Of a stretch of 64,000 bases of DNA, positions 25,019 through 34,920 are shown in pieces (positions within the stretch are counted from its first letter, which is position 1; each line of letters opens with the position of its first letter). Position numbers and translations under genes: made by a program. The notes under the pieces were generated by a model, which worked only from the letters and a program-made list of their open reading frames with translations, was not told the origin of the DNA and made no database searches. The stretch covers positions 1-64,000 of the forward strand of contig JAMOUV010000015.1 of NCBI GenBank assembly GCA_027067965.1. The letters are read 5' to 3'. This DNA comes from Flavobacteriales bacterium (GTDB lineage: Bacteria; Bacteroidota; Bacteroidia; Flavobacteriales; Flavobacteriaceae).

Positions 25019-27628
25019 CTAGAAAAATCTATTGAAATTTTCTTTGCGTTTCTCGTATTTAATATCACGCAATACCGAAGATTTTATACCTATATAAAAA
25101 TACCAACTGGTATAAGGCGGAAGTGGACGCCAAGTCAAGGTCATGTACCAACTTTTCAGATCGCGTCTAAAATTTAATACGGTATAAGTCAGCCCTTTCT
25201 TTACCAGATCATACCCGGAATTAAAACCCATGGACCAGCCGGGTGAAAATTGAATATGACCGTTGAAATTAATCGTATGAGGCGAAATGGGTTTAAACAG
25301 AGGATTTCTCGGAAAATATTTTTTATTGGTATAAGTAAAATTATAGGAAATATTCAATCGCCATTTTACCGGATTTCGATAAGCCATGTCTTCTTCGGCC
25401 GGTTTGCGGTTTTGATTTTGGCCGATAAAATCGGAAGATTCTTCTTTGTTGTCATCCCATCCCAACCATTTACGCAATTTGACATCATCCAATGAAAATG
25501 AAGTACTCAAACGAATATTTTTCAAACGAATGAGTCCCTGTCCCGCTTGGTAAGCCCACGTATCAAGGGTTTTCCCCATCGTATCAACCGCATAAGGATC
25601 CCACAACCCGGTAATGCGGACCGGTAATCCCTTTACCGGTTCGATGCTTCCGCTCATATTGATTAGTCCTAATTTCAAGGAATCGGCCTTGAAATTATAG
25701 AAGGTAGAGAGATTGAGGTTTTTAATCAAAGCGATTTTCTTATCTTTTCCTTCTTTATCTTTTATTTTTGCTTCAAAAGTATTGGAAAGCGTCAAATTTA
25801 ACATACTGGAGGGCGTCAATCCCGGCTGACCGTACATACCGCCTTGAAAATAGGTATATTCCCTTAAATCGTTCGGGTCGTTGGATGCCTGATAATATCT
25901 GATATATTTATCGGCGGAAGGCGTAAAGTTATAAGTCACCGAAGGCCGAATCGTATGGCGGATGGCTTTGAGTTTAGCGTTGCCGAATTTAAAAATACCG
26001 TATATGGCCGTATTCATTCCGACGCGCCAATTCCAATCGGTAAAGGAAACGGGTTTCTTTACCAAAGAATCCATTACGGCTCCGTTGCCGTTATTCGCCG
26101 CCGGATCCCAATATTTGTAGGTATATTGCCCGTAAGTAACCTGGCGAATAGAAGCGGAGGTGTTAAAATTAAAATATTTAAACAATTTAAAATTGGTGGA
26201 AAGCGGAATTTTTTGAGATAATCCCCATTGGGAAGAATCCCACATTTCTTTTTTCAAGAAATACCGGTCGTAGGTGGAAATACGATTGGACGCATTAAAA
26301 GTATAATCGAAAAAGAGCCGGTGCAGTATATTTTTCTTTATACCCGATTTTGGCGCAAACGGATATAAACGATCGAGTTTGAAATAAAACTGAGGCAAAT
26401 TCATATTCATCCTTTCCGTATTGACATTTTGATTGTGAGTAACGGATAAACTCATACCGGCCGGAATCACATGTAATCGCTTGGACAAATTTATCGAAGA
26501 ATTAAAAGTATTGTTTAAAACATGCGGAATATTTTGTTGGTTGAACGATGTACGGAAATACTTGCTACTTCCGATATTGACATTAGCCGAAAAATTAAAA
26601 TGAGGATTCGATTTGGGGTCCTTGTTATGCGTCCAAGTCAAATTCCAAATATTTCGCCGGACATAATCGGGAGCACCCGGTTCGCCCAAAATAATTTTCT
26701 CGTTCTTGAAACTTAAGCGTCCTTGGTAAGCATATTTTTTTACATAATTGCTATGCAAGCTTATTCCGAAACTTCCGTTGGTATAGACATCACCCAAAAC
26801 CGCTAAATCGGCATATTTGGAGAGGACCAAATAAAACCCGGCATTTTGAATACCGAAACCCCTTTCGCTTTCGTTCCATGTAGGAATGATAAAACCCGAA
26901 GTTCTTTTATCCAATAAAGGAAAATAACCGAAAGGCAACATTAATGGCGTGGGAATATCTTCGATATACATCACACTGGTGCCCACTACAATTTTTTTTC
27001 CGGGAACAATTTTTCCTCGCTTGGCCAATATATAATATTCGGGGTCGTTGATATCTTCGGCCGTGGTAATTTTCAAATCCTTAAAAAAATTCACACTATC
27101 GTTGACTTTCTTTGTAATCCCGCTGATAAGTGAGATATCTCCGTCACGTGTATAGGTATTCCATACCAATGCCTTTTTGGTTTCGAAATTAAAACGAATG
27201 GAATCATTTTCCGTTTCGGTTTTGCCTTGTTTAAATTTCGGCCGTTGTGTTAATTTACCCGTCGAATCGGGTATTCGCCCCGCATAGACTTCTTTCTTGG
27301 CATAATCCACTACTATAATTCCCGATTCCAATTCAATATCACCGTATTTTATCCGCGCCTGATCATAGAGGACAATCCGCTTGTTTTTGCGGTCGATCAA
27401 TTGATAGCGATTCGCCGATTTGAATAATTCGTGTTCCAACGCCCCCTTTTCATTTTTTAAACTATCCTTCGTTTTTTGGCCTGCTTTTTGAACTGTTGCC
27501 GTAGAATCCTTTTGCTTGTTATGCATGCGGAGCGAGTCGAGGCGTTGATTTTTACCGGCGTCAATTTGAGCAAATACCGGTAAAAACATAAGGAAGGCAA
27601 GCAAAAAGATTCCGGTTTTAAAATGCAA
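25019..27628 (-). CDS. lptD: LPS-assembly outer-membrane protein LptD
   Basis: Predicted outer-membrane translocon that inserts lipopolysaccharide in the outer leaflet. It has an OstA-like beta-jellyroll (about 75-260, including ANRYQLIDRKNKRIVLYDQA and IELESGIIVVDY) and a large barrel (to 869), with the LPTWNESERGFGIQNAGFYL-type junction conserved in Bacteroidota LptD (here as FIIPTWNESERGFGI). I propose the TTG at 27628, because it gives a normal signal peptide ending FLPVFAQ. A longer frame to 27742 would overlap the divergent amidase and add an odd polar leader. The TTG lies inside a TAATTTTG box, so the true start or promoter needs mapping. Confidence 0.88.
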   Translation of the reverse strand: MHFKTGIFLLAFLMFLPVFAQIDAGKNQRLDSLRMHNKQKDSTATVQKAGQKTKDSLKNEKGALEHELFKSANRYQLIDRKNKRIVLYDQARIKYGDIELESGIIVVDYAKKEVYAGRIPDSTGKLTQRPKFKQGKTETENDSIRFNFETKKALVWNTYTRDGDISLISGITKKVNDSVNFFKDLKITTAEDINDPEYYILAKRGKIVPGKKIVVGTSVMYIEDIPTPLMLPFGYFPLLDKRTSGFIIPTWNESERGFGIQNAGFYLVLSKYADLAVLGDVYTNGSFGISLHSNYVKKYAYQGRLSFKNEKIILGEPGAPDYVRRNIWNLTWTHNKDPKSNPHFNFSANVNIGSSKYFRTSFNQQNIPHVLNNTFNSSINLSKRLHVIPAGMSLSVTHNQNVNTERMNMNLPQFYFKLDRLYPFAPKSGIKKNILHRLFFDYTFNASNRISTYDRYFLKKEMWDSSQWGLSQKIPLSTNFKLFKYFNFNTSASIRQVTYGQYTYKYWDPAANNGNGAVMDSLVKKPVSFTDWNWRVGMNTAIYGIFKFGNAKLKAIRHTIRPSVTYNFTPSADKYIRYYQASNDPNDLREYTYFQGGMYGQPGLTPSSMLNLTLSNTFEAKIKDKEGKDKKIALIKNLNLSTFYNFKADSLKLGLINMSGSIEPVKGLPVRITGLWDPYAVDTMGKTLDTWAYQAGQGLIRLKNIRLSTSFSLDDVKLRKWLGWDDNKEESSDFIGQNQNRKPAEEDMAYRNPVKWRLNISYNFTYTNKKYFPRNPLFKPISPHTINFNGHIQFSPGWSMGFNSGYDLVKKGLTYTVLNFRRDLKSWYMTLTWRPLPPYTSWYFYIGIKSSVLRDIKYEKRKENFNRFF

Positions 27629-27639
27629 AATTAAAATAT

Positions 27640-27647
27640 TATCTTTG
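27640..27647 (+). promoter_or_regulatory. Candidate -7 promoter box for the amidase gene
   Basis: TATCTTTG matches TAnnTTTG and ends 18 bp before the amidase ATG at 27666. The opposite strand has TAATTTTG at 27626-27633 facing lptD, so the 40-bp divergent spacer may hold both promoters back to back. Confidence 0.55.
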
Positions 27648-27665
27648 TTTAAACTTATCACTGTG

Positions 27666-28835
27666 ATGCCAAAATTACGTAAAAATATTGTTTCGGTTTT
27701 ATTATTTTCCGTCGGGTTGACTCTATTTTTTCTTCCGCACAAAATTTATGCCCAAAAGTCCGATAAATTCACTGTGGTTATCGATCCGGGGCATGGTGGC
27801 AAGGATTCGGGCACAAAAGGAACCGGAAAAACCAAGATTTACGAAAAAGACGTGGTGTTATCGGTAGGAAAAAAAGTAGCCGAAAATCTACGTAAACATA
27901 AAGATATTAATGTCATCATGACCCGCGATTCGGATAAATTTCTCGAACTACACCAACGGGCGAGAATCGCCAATAAAAACAAAGCGGATGTATTTGTATC
28001 CATCCATTGCAATGCGTCGAAGAACCCTAAAGCCAAAGGTTCCGAAACTTATGTATTGGGTATTCACCGAAATAAAGACAATCTGGAAGTAGCCAAAAGA
28101 GAAAATGCGGTAATTCTGCTGGAAGACGATTATCAGTTACATTACGAAGGTTTCGACCCCAATGCCCCTGAAACTTTCATCGGATTGGAATTGTTGCAAG
28201 AAGAATTCTTGGAACAAAGCATTCTTTTGGCTTCCATGATGCAACGTGAATTCGAAAAACGCATTCCCACCAAAAACCGGAGCGTTCAGCAAGCCGGTTT
28301 TGCCGTGCTCCGCCTGACCTACATGCCAAGCGTGTTGACGGAAATTGGTTTTCTGTCCAATCCGGCCGAAGAAAAATTCCTGCACTCGGAGTCCGGTCAA
28401 AATAAAGTGGCGCAAGCCATTTCCAAAGCCATTTTGGATTACAAAAAAATCTTTGAAGAAAACACGGTGCGCCCCACCGAAATAAATAATTCGACGAGTT
28501 CTACGGGCACCACGGCGAGTGAAATTAACAAACCGGAGCCAAAACCAGAAACCCATACCGCTGAAAACAAGGCCTTCTTTAGCGTACAAATCAAATCCAG
28601 CACCAAAGATATTCCGGCTACACCGGAAAATTTTCACGGACTTTCACCGCTTTTCAAGAAAAAAATAGACGGTATTTATAAATATTTTTACGGCAAAACG
28701 CCAAATCTCGATGAAGCCAAAAGACTCCTTCGAATTGCCAGAAAAAGCGGATATCACGACGCCTTTGTTGTGGGATTTATTAACGGCAAACGGGTTAGTG
28801 TCAAGGAATTGTTATCACATCAAAAAAACAATTAA
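27666..28835 (+). CDS. N-acetylmuramoyl-L-alanine amidase (Amidase_3) with C-terminal SPOR-like domain
   Basis: A 389-residue exported cell-wall amidase that cuts the bond between muramic acid and the peptide stem, usually at division. The signal peptide ends HKIYAQ. The Amidase_3 domain (about 35-260) has VVIDPGHGGKDSG (zinc His and the following Glu-bearing region), VFVSIHCNAS (second zinc His) and VLTEIGFLSN (catalytic Glu). A low-complexity Thr/Ser/Pro/Glu linker leads to a SPOR-like domain (about 300-389, FFSVQIKSS...YHDAFVVGFINGKRVS), which in other bacteria binds denuded glycan at the septum. I use the ATG at 27666; a TTG upstream is less likely. It is divergent from lptD, a common Flavobacteriia arrangement. 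Confidence 0.93.
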   Translation: MPKLRKNIVSVLLFSVGLTLFFLPHKIYAQKSDKFTVVIDPGHGGKDSGTKGTGKTKIYEKDVVLSVGKKVAENLRKHKDINVIMTRDSDKFLELHQRARIANKNKADVFVSIHCNASKNPKAKGSETYVLGIHRNKDNLEVAKRENAVILLEDDYQLHYEGFDPNAPETFIGLELLQEEFLEQSILLASMMQREFEKRIPTKNRSVQQAGFAVLRLTYMPSVLTEIGFLSNPAEEKFLHSESGQNKVAQAISKAILDYKKIFEENTVRPTEINNSTSSTGTTASEINKPEPKPETHTAENKAFFSVQIKSSTKDIPATPENFHGLSPLFKKKIDGIYKYFYGKTPNLDEAKRLLRIARKSGYHDAFVVGFINGKRVSVKELLSHQKNN

Positions 28836-29020
28836 TCCCGGCAATCACCTTCCGCTATATAATTTTATCTGTTTCCTTAAAACTCAACCGGAATAAAATA
28901 GGAAATTATTTCTATTAAAATTCCATTGACAAAATGAATGTCGAAGATGCAGATTTATGGACCTAGATAAAAAAATCATTCCGCTCATGTAAATAAATCC
29001 ATTTTAAACAAAAATTAATG

Positions 29021-29028
29021 TAAATTTG
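29021..29028 (+). promoter_or_regulatory. Candidate -7 promoter box for the GT117-polA transcript
   Basis: TAAATTTG matches TAnnTTTG 26 bp before the ATG at 29054. The 218-bp spacer upstream holds no gene. Confidence 0.55.
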
Positions 29029-29053
29029 TAAAATTCACGAATCCCATCGACCT

Positions 29054-32000
29054 ATGAGTTTTTCAGAAAAAATCAGCCAATTTTCTTTTATAAAAAAAAC
29101 AGGAGCCATTATAAGTTTTATCGTGGCTTTTATTACTTATGCCCTAACCGCCGAACCTACCGTAAGTTTTTGGGACGCAGGCGAATATATTTCCACCTCG
29201 GCCAAATTGCAAGTGGGACACCCGCCCGGGGCACCGCTCTATCAAATGTTAGGCGCCGTAATTGCGGGCTTTGCCCCTTCGGCGGATAAAGTGGCTTATT
29301 TTATCAATCTACTTTCGGGGCTGACAAGTGCATTGGCCGTGATGTTATTATTTTTGACCATCGTCGAATTACTCACTTACAACGATAAAGAAACGGAATA
29401 TCCTTCTCACAAATCCATCGCTTTGTTTTTTAGCGGTTTGGTCGGGGCCTTGGCCTTGGCTTTTTCCGATACTTTTTGGTTTTCGGCCGTGGAAGCCGAA
29501 GTATATGCACCGGCCACTTTTCTTTCGGCCTTAATGTTTTGGCTGGGCATCAAATGGTCTAAAAATTTCGAAAATCCCAGGGCGGACAAATGGCTTGTTT
29601 TAATTGCCTTTATTTTGGGATTATCCTTCGGGGTCCACTTTTTGGCCTTGCTGACCATACCCGCCATCGGTATGCTTTATTTTTTTAAAAAATATCCTCA
29701 TCCTTCCCGCAAACAATTCATCATTGCCAATATAGTGGTGGTATTAATACTGGTCGTGATTTTTAAAATATTAATGCCTTCCGTCTTAAAATACTTCTCG
29801 GCATTGGAAATATTTTTTGTCAATCAAATCGGATTGCCTTTTCATACGGGCACCTTTATCGCCGCTTTGATTTTGGCTTTCGTATTCTACAAACTCCTTA
29901 AAAAATCCAAGGAAGAAAACCGCCCGCTTTTGGAGCGTATCACTTTGATTTTCTTATTTTTACTTATCGGATTTTCATCTTGGATTATGTTGCCCATTCG
30001 TGCCAACGCCGGCACACCCATTAATGAAAACAATCCCGCAAGTGCCCGCGAATTACTGGCTTATTACAACCGGGAGCAATACGGAGAAACCTATCTTTTT
30101 TACGGCCCGTATTACACGGCTTACTTCGTCGGGCTGGACGAACAGGAACCCTATGTGGACGATAAGCCCAAATACGAACAGGATACGGTGGCAAAAAAAT
30201 ATGTAATTGTTAATAACTACAAGAAAGCCAAACAAAATCTTACTCGCAAACACAAAGGCATATTGCCACGTATGTGGGACCCCGGAAGTGCGCGAAACTA
30301 TGAAAAAATCATGGGCCGGCGACCGGGAAGCAAGAAAAAACCCACCCTTATCGAAAACCTGGTTTTCTTCTGGAAATACCAACTCGGCTATATGTATTGG
30401 CGCTATTTCCTTTGGAATTGGGTCGGACGCCAGGACGATATTCAAGGTCACCTGGACAATCACGGCAATTGGATTAGCGGCATAAAATTTATAGACAAAA
30501 TCATTACCGGACCGCAAGATAATTTGCCTTCCGATATGAAAAACAACCCTGCCAGAAACACTTATTTCTTTCTTCCCCTGCTATTAGGTTTAATGGGATT
30601 GTTGTTTCATTATAAAAACGATCAACAACGTTTTTATGCCGTGTTCCTGCTCTTTATTTTTACGGGAATCGGTGTTTTGTTCTATACCAATGTAAAACCC
30701 TTCGAACCGCGTGAACGCGATTATGCGGTAGTGGTTTCCTTCTATGCTTTTGCCATTTGGATCGGCATGGGAGTATTTGCAATTTATGATTATTTAAAAG
30801 ATAAATTCAAACCGCTTCCCGTCTCCATTGCCACGGGATTAATTTCATTAATTGCCGTGCCTGGATTGTTGGCCAAAGAAAATTGGTTCGATCATGACCG
30901 GAGCAAAAAATATTCGGCGCTCAATTCCGCCAAAGCATACCTCGAATCGGTTCAAAAAAACGGAATTCTTTACACCATCGGCGATAATGATACATTTCCG
31001 CTTTGGTATGCCCAAGAAATTGAAGGAATAAGAACGGACGTAAAAACCATCAATACTTCCTTGCTCAATACCGACTGGTATATCGACCAAATGAAGAAAA
31101 AAACCTATGATGCCGAAGGCGCACCGATTCAAATGCCTCATAAAAAATATGTTTATGGCACAAGAGAAATTTTGATTTATCAACCCATCGGTCCGGATAC
31201 TTTGGATTTGAAAACCTTTATGAAAATCGTACTGAGTGACAAAGAAATTCAGAAAGGCCGGCTGGGCTCTTACTTTATTAATCCGGATAACAATCAAAAA
31301 ATTTATGTTTATCCTTCGCGATACATCCGCGTACCGGTCAATAAGGAAAATGTATTGAAATACGGTATCGTCTCCCCCAAAGATTCGGCCAAAATCGTCG
31401 ATGAACTTATTTTGGATTTGAAAGGTGACGATATTTACAAAGCCCAATTGGCCATGCTTGATATATTGAACAATTCCGATTGGAAACGCCCGATTTATTT
31501 TAGCGGGGGCAGTTTCAAGGATTCGGATTATATCTGGGCCAAAAAATATCTTCAATTAGACGGCATGGCTTATAAATTGGTTCCGATAGAAACACCGTTC
31601 AAAGGAGCCGAACTGGGACGTATCGATACGGATGTGATGTATGAGCGTGTAAAAAAAATAGACTGGAAAAACAGTAATGCAGATATTTACCTTGATCCCG
31701 AATCACGCCGTGGAGCCATTTTGTACCGGATGAACTTATTCCGGCTTGCCAAAGCATTGGCCGATGAAAATAAAAAAGATAAAGCACTCGAAATCGTTGA
31801 CTTGGTGTTTGAAAAATTACCATTGGACAAATACGGCTATTATTATACTGCATGGGACGGGATGGAACTTTATTACAGATTGGGTCAAAAAGAAAAAGCA
31901 AGAGAAATTGCCCGTAAAATCGTTAATCACTACTTGGAATTCATTAATTATTACGCTTCGATGGACGAACCGGAAGTGATGAATCATTTGGATGATTTGG

Positions 32001-32122
32001 AAGATAAACTATATAAACTCAATGCCACGGTTAATATTATTAAACAATATGACCCGGAATTGTATAAAGAAATAAAGGAACAAACCGACAAAGCCCTAAA
32101 ACCTTTCCTTAATGAACAATAA
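29054..32122 (+). CDS. GT117 family (DUF2723) membrane glycosyltransferase-like protein
   Basis: A 1022-residue inner-membrane protein of the DUF2723 family, classed as GT117 and related to protein O-mannosyltransferases. The opening loop ALTAEPTVSFWDAGEYIS, followed by KLQVGHPPGAPLYQMLG, carries the acidic Asp-Ala-Gly-Glu position expected for the catalytic site. About 12 hydrophobic helices span residues 15-600. The C-terminal about 400 residues are soluble with DVKTINTSLLNTDWYI and DWKRPIYFSGG, and end in TPR-like helices (about 890-1000). Bacteroidota O-glycosylate many secreted proteins, and such an enzyme could serve that pathway (inference). The end overlaps the polA start by 11 bp, so translation may be coupled. 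Confidence 0.88.
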   Translation: MSFSEKISQFSFIKKTGAIISFIVAFITYALTAEPTVSFWDAGEYISTSAKLQVGHPPGAPLYQMLGAVIAGFAPSADKVAYFINLLSGLTSALAVMLLFLTIVELLTYNDKETEYPSHKSIALFFSGLVGALALAFSDTFWFSAVEAEVYAPATFLSALMFWLGIKWSKNFENPRADKWLVLIAFILGLSFGVHFLALLTIPAIGMLYFFKKYPHPSRKQFIIANIVVVLILVVIFKILMPSVLKYFSALEIFFVNQIGLPFHTGTFIAALILAFVFYKLLKKSKEENRPLLERITLIFLFLLIGFSSWIMLPIRANAGTPINENNPASARELLAYYNREQYGETYLFYGPYYTAYFVGLDEQEPYVDDKPKYEQDTVAKKYVIVNNYKKAKQNLTRKHKGILPRMWDPGSARNYEKIMGRRPGSKKKPTLIENLVFFWKYQLGYMYWRYFLWNWVGRQDDIQGHLDNHGNWISGIKFIDKIITGPQDNLPSDMKNNPARNTYFFLPLLLGLMGLLFHYKNDQQRFYAVFLLFIFTGIGVLFYTNVKPFEPRERDYAVVVSFYAFAIWIGMGVFAIYDYLKDKFKPLPVSIATGLISLIAVPGLLAKENWFDHDRSKKYSALNSAKAYLESVQKNGILYTIGDNDTFPLWYAQEIEGIRTDVKTINTSLLNTDWYIDQMKKKTYDAEGAPIQMPHKKYVYGTREILIYQPIGPDTLDLKTFMKIVLSDKEIQKGRLGSYFINPDNNQKIYVYPSRYIRVPVNKENVLKYGIVSPKDSAKIVDELILDLKGDDIYKAQLAMLDILNNSDWKRPIYFSGGSFKDSDYIWAKKYLQLDGMAYKLVPIETPFKGAELGRIDTDVMYERVKKIDWKNSNADIYLDPESRRGAILYRMNLFRLAKALADENKKDKALEIVDLVFEKLPLDKYGYYYTAWDGMELYYRLGQKEKAREIARKIVNHYLEFINYYASMDEPEVMNHLDDLEDKLYKLNATVNIIKQYDPELYKEIKEQTDKALKPFLNEQ

Positions 32123-34856
32123 CCAAGGGAAACGGGTTTTTCTACTCGACGCCTACGCTTTGATTTATCGTGGGTATTATGCATTTATTCGCAACCCGCG
32201 TATCAATTCCAAAGGGCAAAACACATCGGCCGTTTTCGGTTTTGTCAATACCTTGCTCGATATCATCCGGCGCGAAAAACCCGAATTGTTGGCCGTGGTA
32301 TTCGACAAAGGCGGTTCGGAAATTCGCGAACAACTCTACGAGAGCTACAAAGCCAACCGCTTGGAACAACCCGAAGCCATTGAATTGGCCGTGCCTTACA
32401 TCAAAAAAATTTTGGAAGCCATGCACATTCCCGTGCTGGAAAAAGAAGGTTGGGAAGCCGACGACTTAATCGGCACCCTGGCCAAGCAAGCTTCCGAAAA
32501 GGGCTACGAAGTTTTTGTGGTTACATCCGATAAGGATTTCGGGCAAATTGTCAGTGATAAGATTAAAATCTACCGGCCTTCGAGCAAAGGCGGCGGTTAT
32601 GAAATTTGGGATACGGAAAAAGTGAAGGAGAAATTCGGGGTGGAACATCCGCGACAAGTTATTGACTTTTTGGCCATGACGGGCGACAGCGTGGACAACG
32701 TGCCGGGCATTCCGGGCGTAGGCGAAAAAACCGCCAAAAAATTTATCGCCGAATTCGGAAGTTTGGAAAATCTCTATGCCAATACCGGTAAACTCAAAGG
32801 CAAACTCAAAGAAAAGGTGGAAAACGCCAAGGATTTGGCTTTCATGTCCAAGGATTTGGTCACCATCCGCACCGATGCGCCGGTGGAATTTCACGAAGAA
32901 AATTTCCGCATGGACCAACCCGATGCCGGAGCCGTATTGGAAATATTCAAGGAATTGGAATTTCGCCGTTTGGGCGAACAGTTCAAGGAATTGTTCGGCA
33001 TGGCGCCCAAAGAAAGCGTGCAACCCGGCATGCAATATTCCCTTTTTGACGATGCGGATTTCGGTCCGTCGCCGGCCGCACAGGAAACCGACGAAATGCG
33101 GCAAGCATATTTGGTTCAAGATTCGGGCACGCCCAAGGCCATGGAAAAACTCAAGTCCAAAATTCTTCAAAACGGGCGTTTTTCCTTTGATTTTTATCCC
33201 CACAATTTCGATTTCGACCAAGACATCCAAGCCATAAGTTTTGCCGTGTCGCCCGGAATTGTGCATCATATTCCCGTGGAAAAAGGGCGCACCAAGGAAA
33301 TGATTGCCGTTTTTGAAGAAATATGGCAAAATCCCGACCTTGAAATGCAAGGGCACGACCTGAAAGAATGGATGAAATTTTTGTTGGCTCAAGGCATCCG
33401 TCCCCGGGTCAAACTCCGCGACACCCTGATTATGCACTACCTGATCAATCCCGACATGCGGCACGACATCCGGCTGTTGGCCAAAAGTTATTTGAACACG
33501 GACATTCCGCAACCGGAAAAAAAGGAAATTCCCACCGCAGAAAAAATCAAAAAAATCACCGCCGCAAAAACCTACGCCATACATCAATTGGTCCCCGGTT
33601 TCCGGGAAAAACTCAAAGACGTCAAAGCCGAAAAATTGTTTGACGAAATAGAAATGCCATTGGTCAAAGTATTGGCCGAAATGGAATTGAACGGCATCGG
33701 CTTGGACACGGCGGCCTTGCAGAAATTATCGGCCGAAATCGAAAAAGATTTGAAACAACTCGAAGAAAAAATCTATGCCATAGCCGGCGAACGTTTCAAT
33801 TTGGCTTCGCCCAAACAACTCGGCGTGATTTTGTTTGAAAAATTAAAAATCGATACCAAACCCAAAAAGACCAAAACCGGGCAATATTCCACTTCGGAAG
33901 ATGTGCTCTCAAAATACAAATCCAAGCACGAAATCGTTCGTTATATTTTGGAATGGCGCCAGTTGCAAAAACTAAAAAACACTTATGTGGATGCCTTGCC
34001 CAAGCAAATCCATCCGAAAACCGGAAAAATTCACACGCATTTCAACCAAGCCGTGACGGCCACGGGACGCTTGAGTTCCACCGACCCCAATTTGCAAAAC
34101 ATTCCCATCCGTACGCCGCGGGGCAAACAAATACGGGCGGCCTTCGTGGCTTCATCTCCCCAAAACAAAATCATTTCCGCCGACTATTCTCAAATCGAAT
34201 TGCGCTTGGTGGCCCACTTGAGCGGCGATGAAAACATGCTGGAAGCATTCCGCAAAGGCGAAGATATCCACCGCGCTACGGCGGCCAAGGTTTTCGGCGT
34301 GCCCTTGGACAAAGTCACACCCGACCAGCGGGCCAAAGCCAAAGCCGTGAATTTCGGCATCATCTACGGCGTATCGGCCCATGGGCTGAGCCAACAAACC
34401 GGACTTTCGCGCACGGAAGCCAAACAATTGATCGACGCTTATTTCCAGACTTATCCGCGATTGAAAGAATTCATTCAAGAACTCATCGAAAAGGCCCGGG
34501 AAAAAGGATATGTGGAAACCATCATGGGACGCCGGCGCTACTTGCCCGACATTCATTCGCGCAATGCGGTGGTACGCGGGGCGGCCGAACGGATTGCCAT
34601 CAATGCGCCCATTCAAGGAAGCGCGGCCGACATCATCAAAAAAGCCATGGTTCAGGTGGACCGCCGGCTGAAGGAAGAAAAAATGGCTGTGCCCATGCTC
34701 TTGCAAGTCCACGACGAATTGGTATTTGAAGCCCCGGAAAAAGATGTAGAAAAAGCCGAACAAATCATCCGGTCCGAAATGGAAAACGCCGTGCAATTGA
34801 GCATTCCCTTGGTGGTGGACATCCACCACGGCGACAATTGGTTGGAAGCGCATTGA
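32112..34856 (+). CDS. polA: DNA polymerase I, with apparently degenerate proofreading site
   Basis: A 914-residue family A polymerase for Okazaki fragment processing and repair. Order: 5'-3' exonuclease (about 7-270, YALIYRGYYAFI, GWEADDLIGTLA, MTGDSVDNVPGIPGVGEKTA), a 3'-5' exonuclease-like domain (about 345-500), and the polymerase (about 510-914, TATGRLSSTDPNLQNIPIRT, SADYSQIELR with Asp691, KAVNFGIIYG, QVHDELVFE with Asp868). The E. coli proofreading motif F-D-T-E-T is here F-D-F-Y-P (Asp360 kept, the Glu replaced by Tyr), and the positions matching Asp424 and Asp501 also seem changed. The gene begins inside the end of the GT117 gene. A terminator follows. Confidence 0.96.
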   Translation: MNNNQGKRVFLLDAYALIYRGYYAFIRNPRINSKGQNTSAVFGFVNTLLDIIRREKPELLAVVFDKGGSEIREQLYESYKANRLEQPEAIELAVPYIKKILEAMHIPVLEKEGWEADDLIGTLAKQASEKGYEVFVVTSDKDFGQIVSDKIKIYRPSSKGGGYEIWDTEKVKEKFGVEHPRQVIDFLAMTGDSVDNVPGIPGVGEKTAKKFIAEFGSLENLYANTGKLKGKLKEKVENAKDLAFMSKDLVTIRTDAPVEFHEENFRMDQPDAGAVLEIFKELEFRRLGEQFKELFGMAPKESVQPGMQYSLFDDADFGPSPAAQETDEMRQAYLVQDSGTPKAMEKLKSKILQNGRFSFDFYPHNFDFDQDIQAISFAVSPGIVHHIPVEKGRTKEMIAVFEEIWQNPDLEMQGHDLKEWMKFLLAQGIRPRVKLRDTLIMHYLINPDMRHDIRLLAKSYLNTDIPQPEKKEIPTAEKIKKITAAKTYAIHQLVPGFREKLKDVKAEKLFDEIEMPLVKVLAEMELNGIGLDTAALQKLSAEIEKDLKQLEEKIYAIAGERFNLASPKQLGVILFEKLKIDTKPKKTKTGQYSTSEDVLSKYKSKHEIVRYILEWRQLQKLKNTYVDALPKQIHPKTGKIHTHFNQAVTATGRLSSTDPNLQNIPIRTPRGKQIRAAFVASSPQNKIISADYSQIELRLVAHLSGDENMLEAFRKGEDIHRATAAKVFGVPLDKVTPDQRAKAKAVNFGIIYGVSAHGLSQQTGLSRTEAKQLIDAYFQTYPRLKEFIQELIEKAREKGYVETIMGRRRYLPDIHSRNAVVRGAAERIAINAPIQGSAADIIKKAMVQVDRRLKEEKMAVPMLLQVHDELVFEAPEKDVEKAEQIIRSEMENAVQLSIPLVVDIHHGDNWLEAH

Positions 34857-34894
34857 GAGAGAAATCTCTCCCTATTTGAATACAAAATGTTAAA

Positions 34895-34920
34895 TTGCCT
34901 CGACTTTAAGGCAACTTTTT
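34895..34920 (+). terminator. Terminator after polA
   Basis: Stem TTGCCT / AGGCAA with an 8-nt loop, followed by CTTTTTATTTTTTTT. It lies 38 bp after the polA stop and also overlaps the end of the convergent hydrolase gene. Confidence 0.65.

Noticed and set aside
27629-27742. N-terminal extension of LptD to 27742
   Set aside because: It would overlap the divergent amidase coding region and place a polar leader before the signal peptide.
32466-33587. A 373-codon open frame on the minus strand inside polA
   Set aside because: It is fully antisense to strongly conserved polA sequence, has His/Phe-rich shadow composition and no recognisable motif; the codon pattern of polA explains it.
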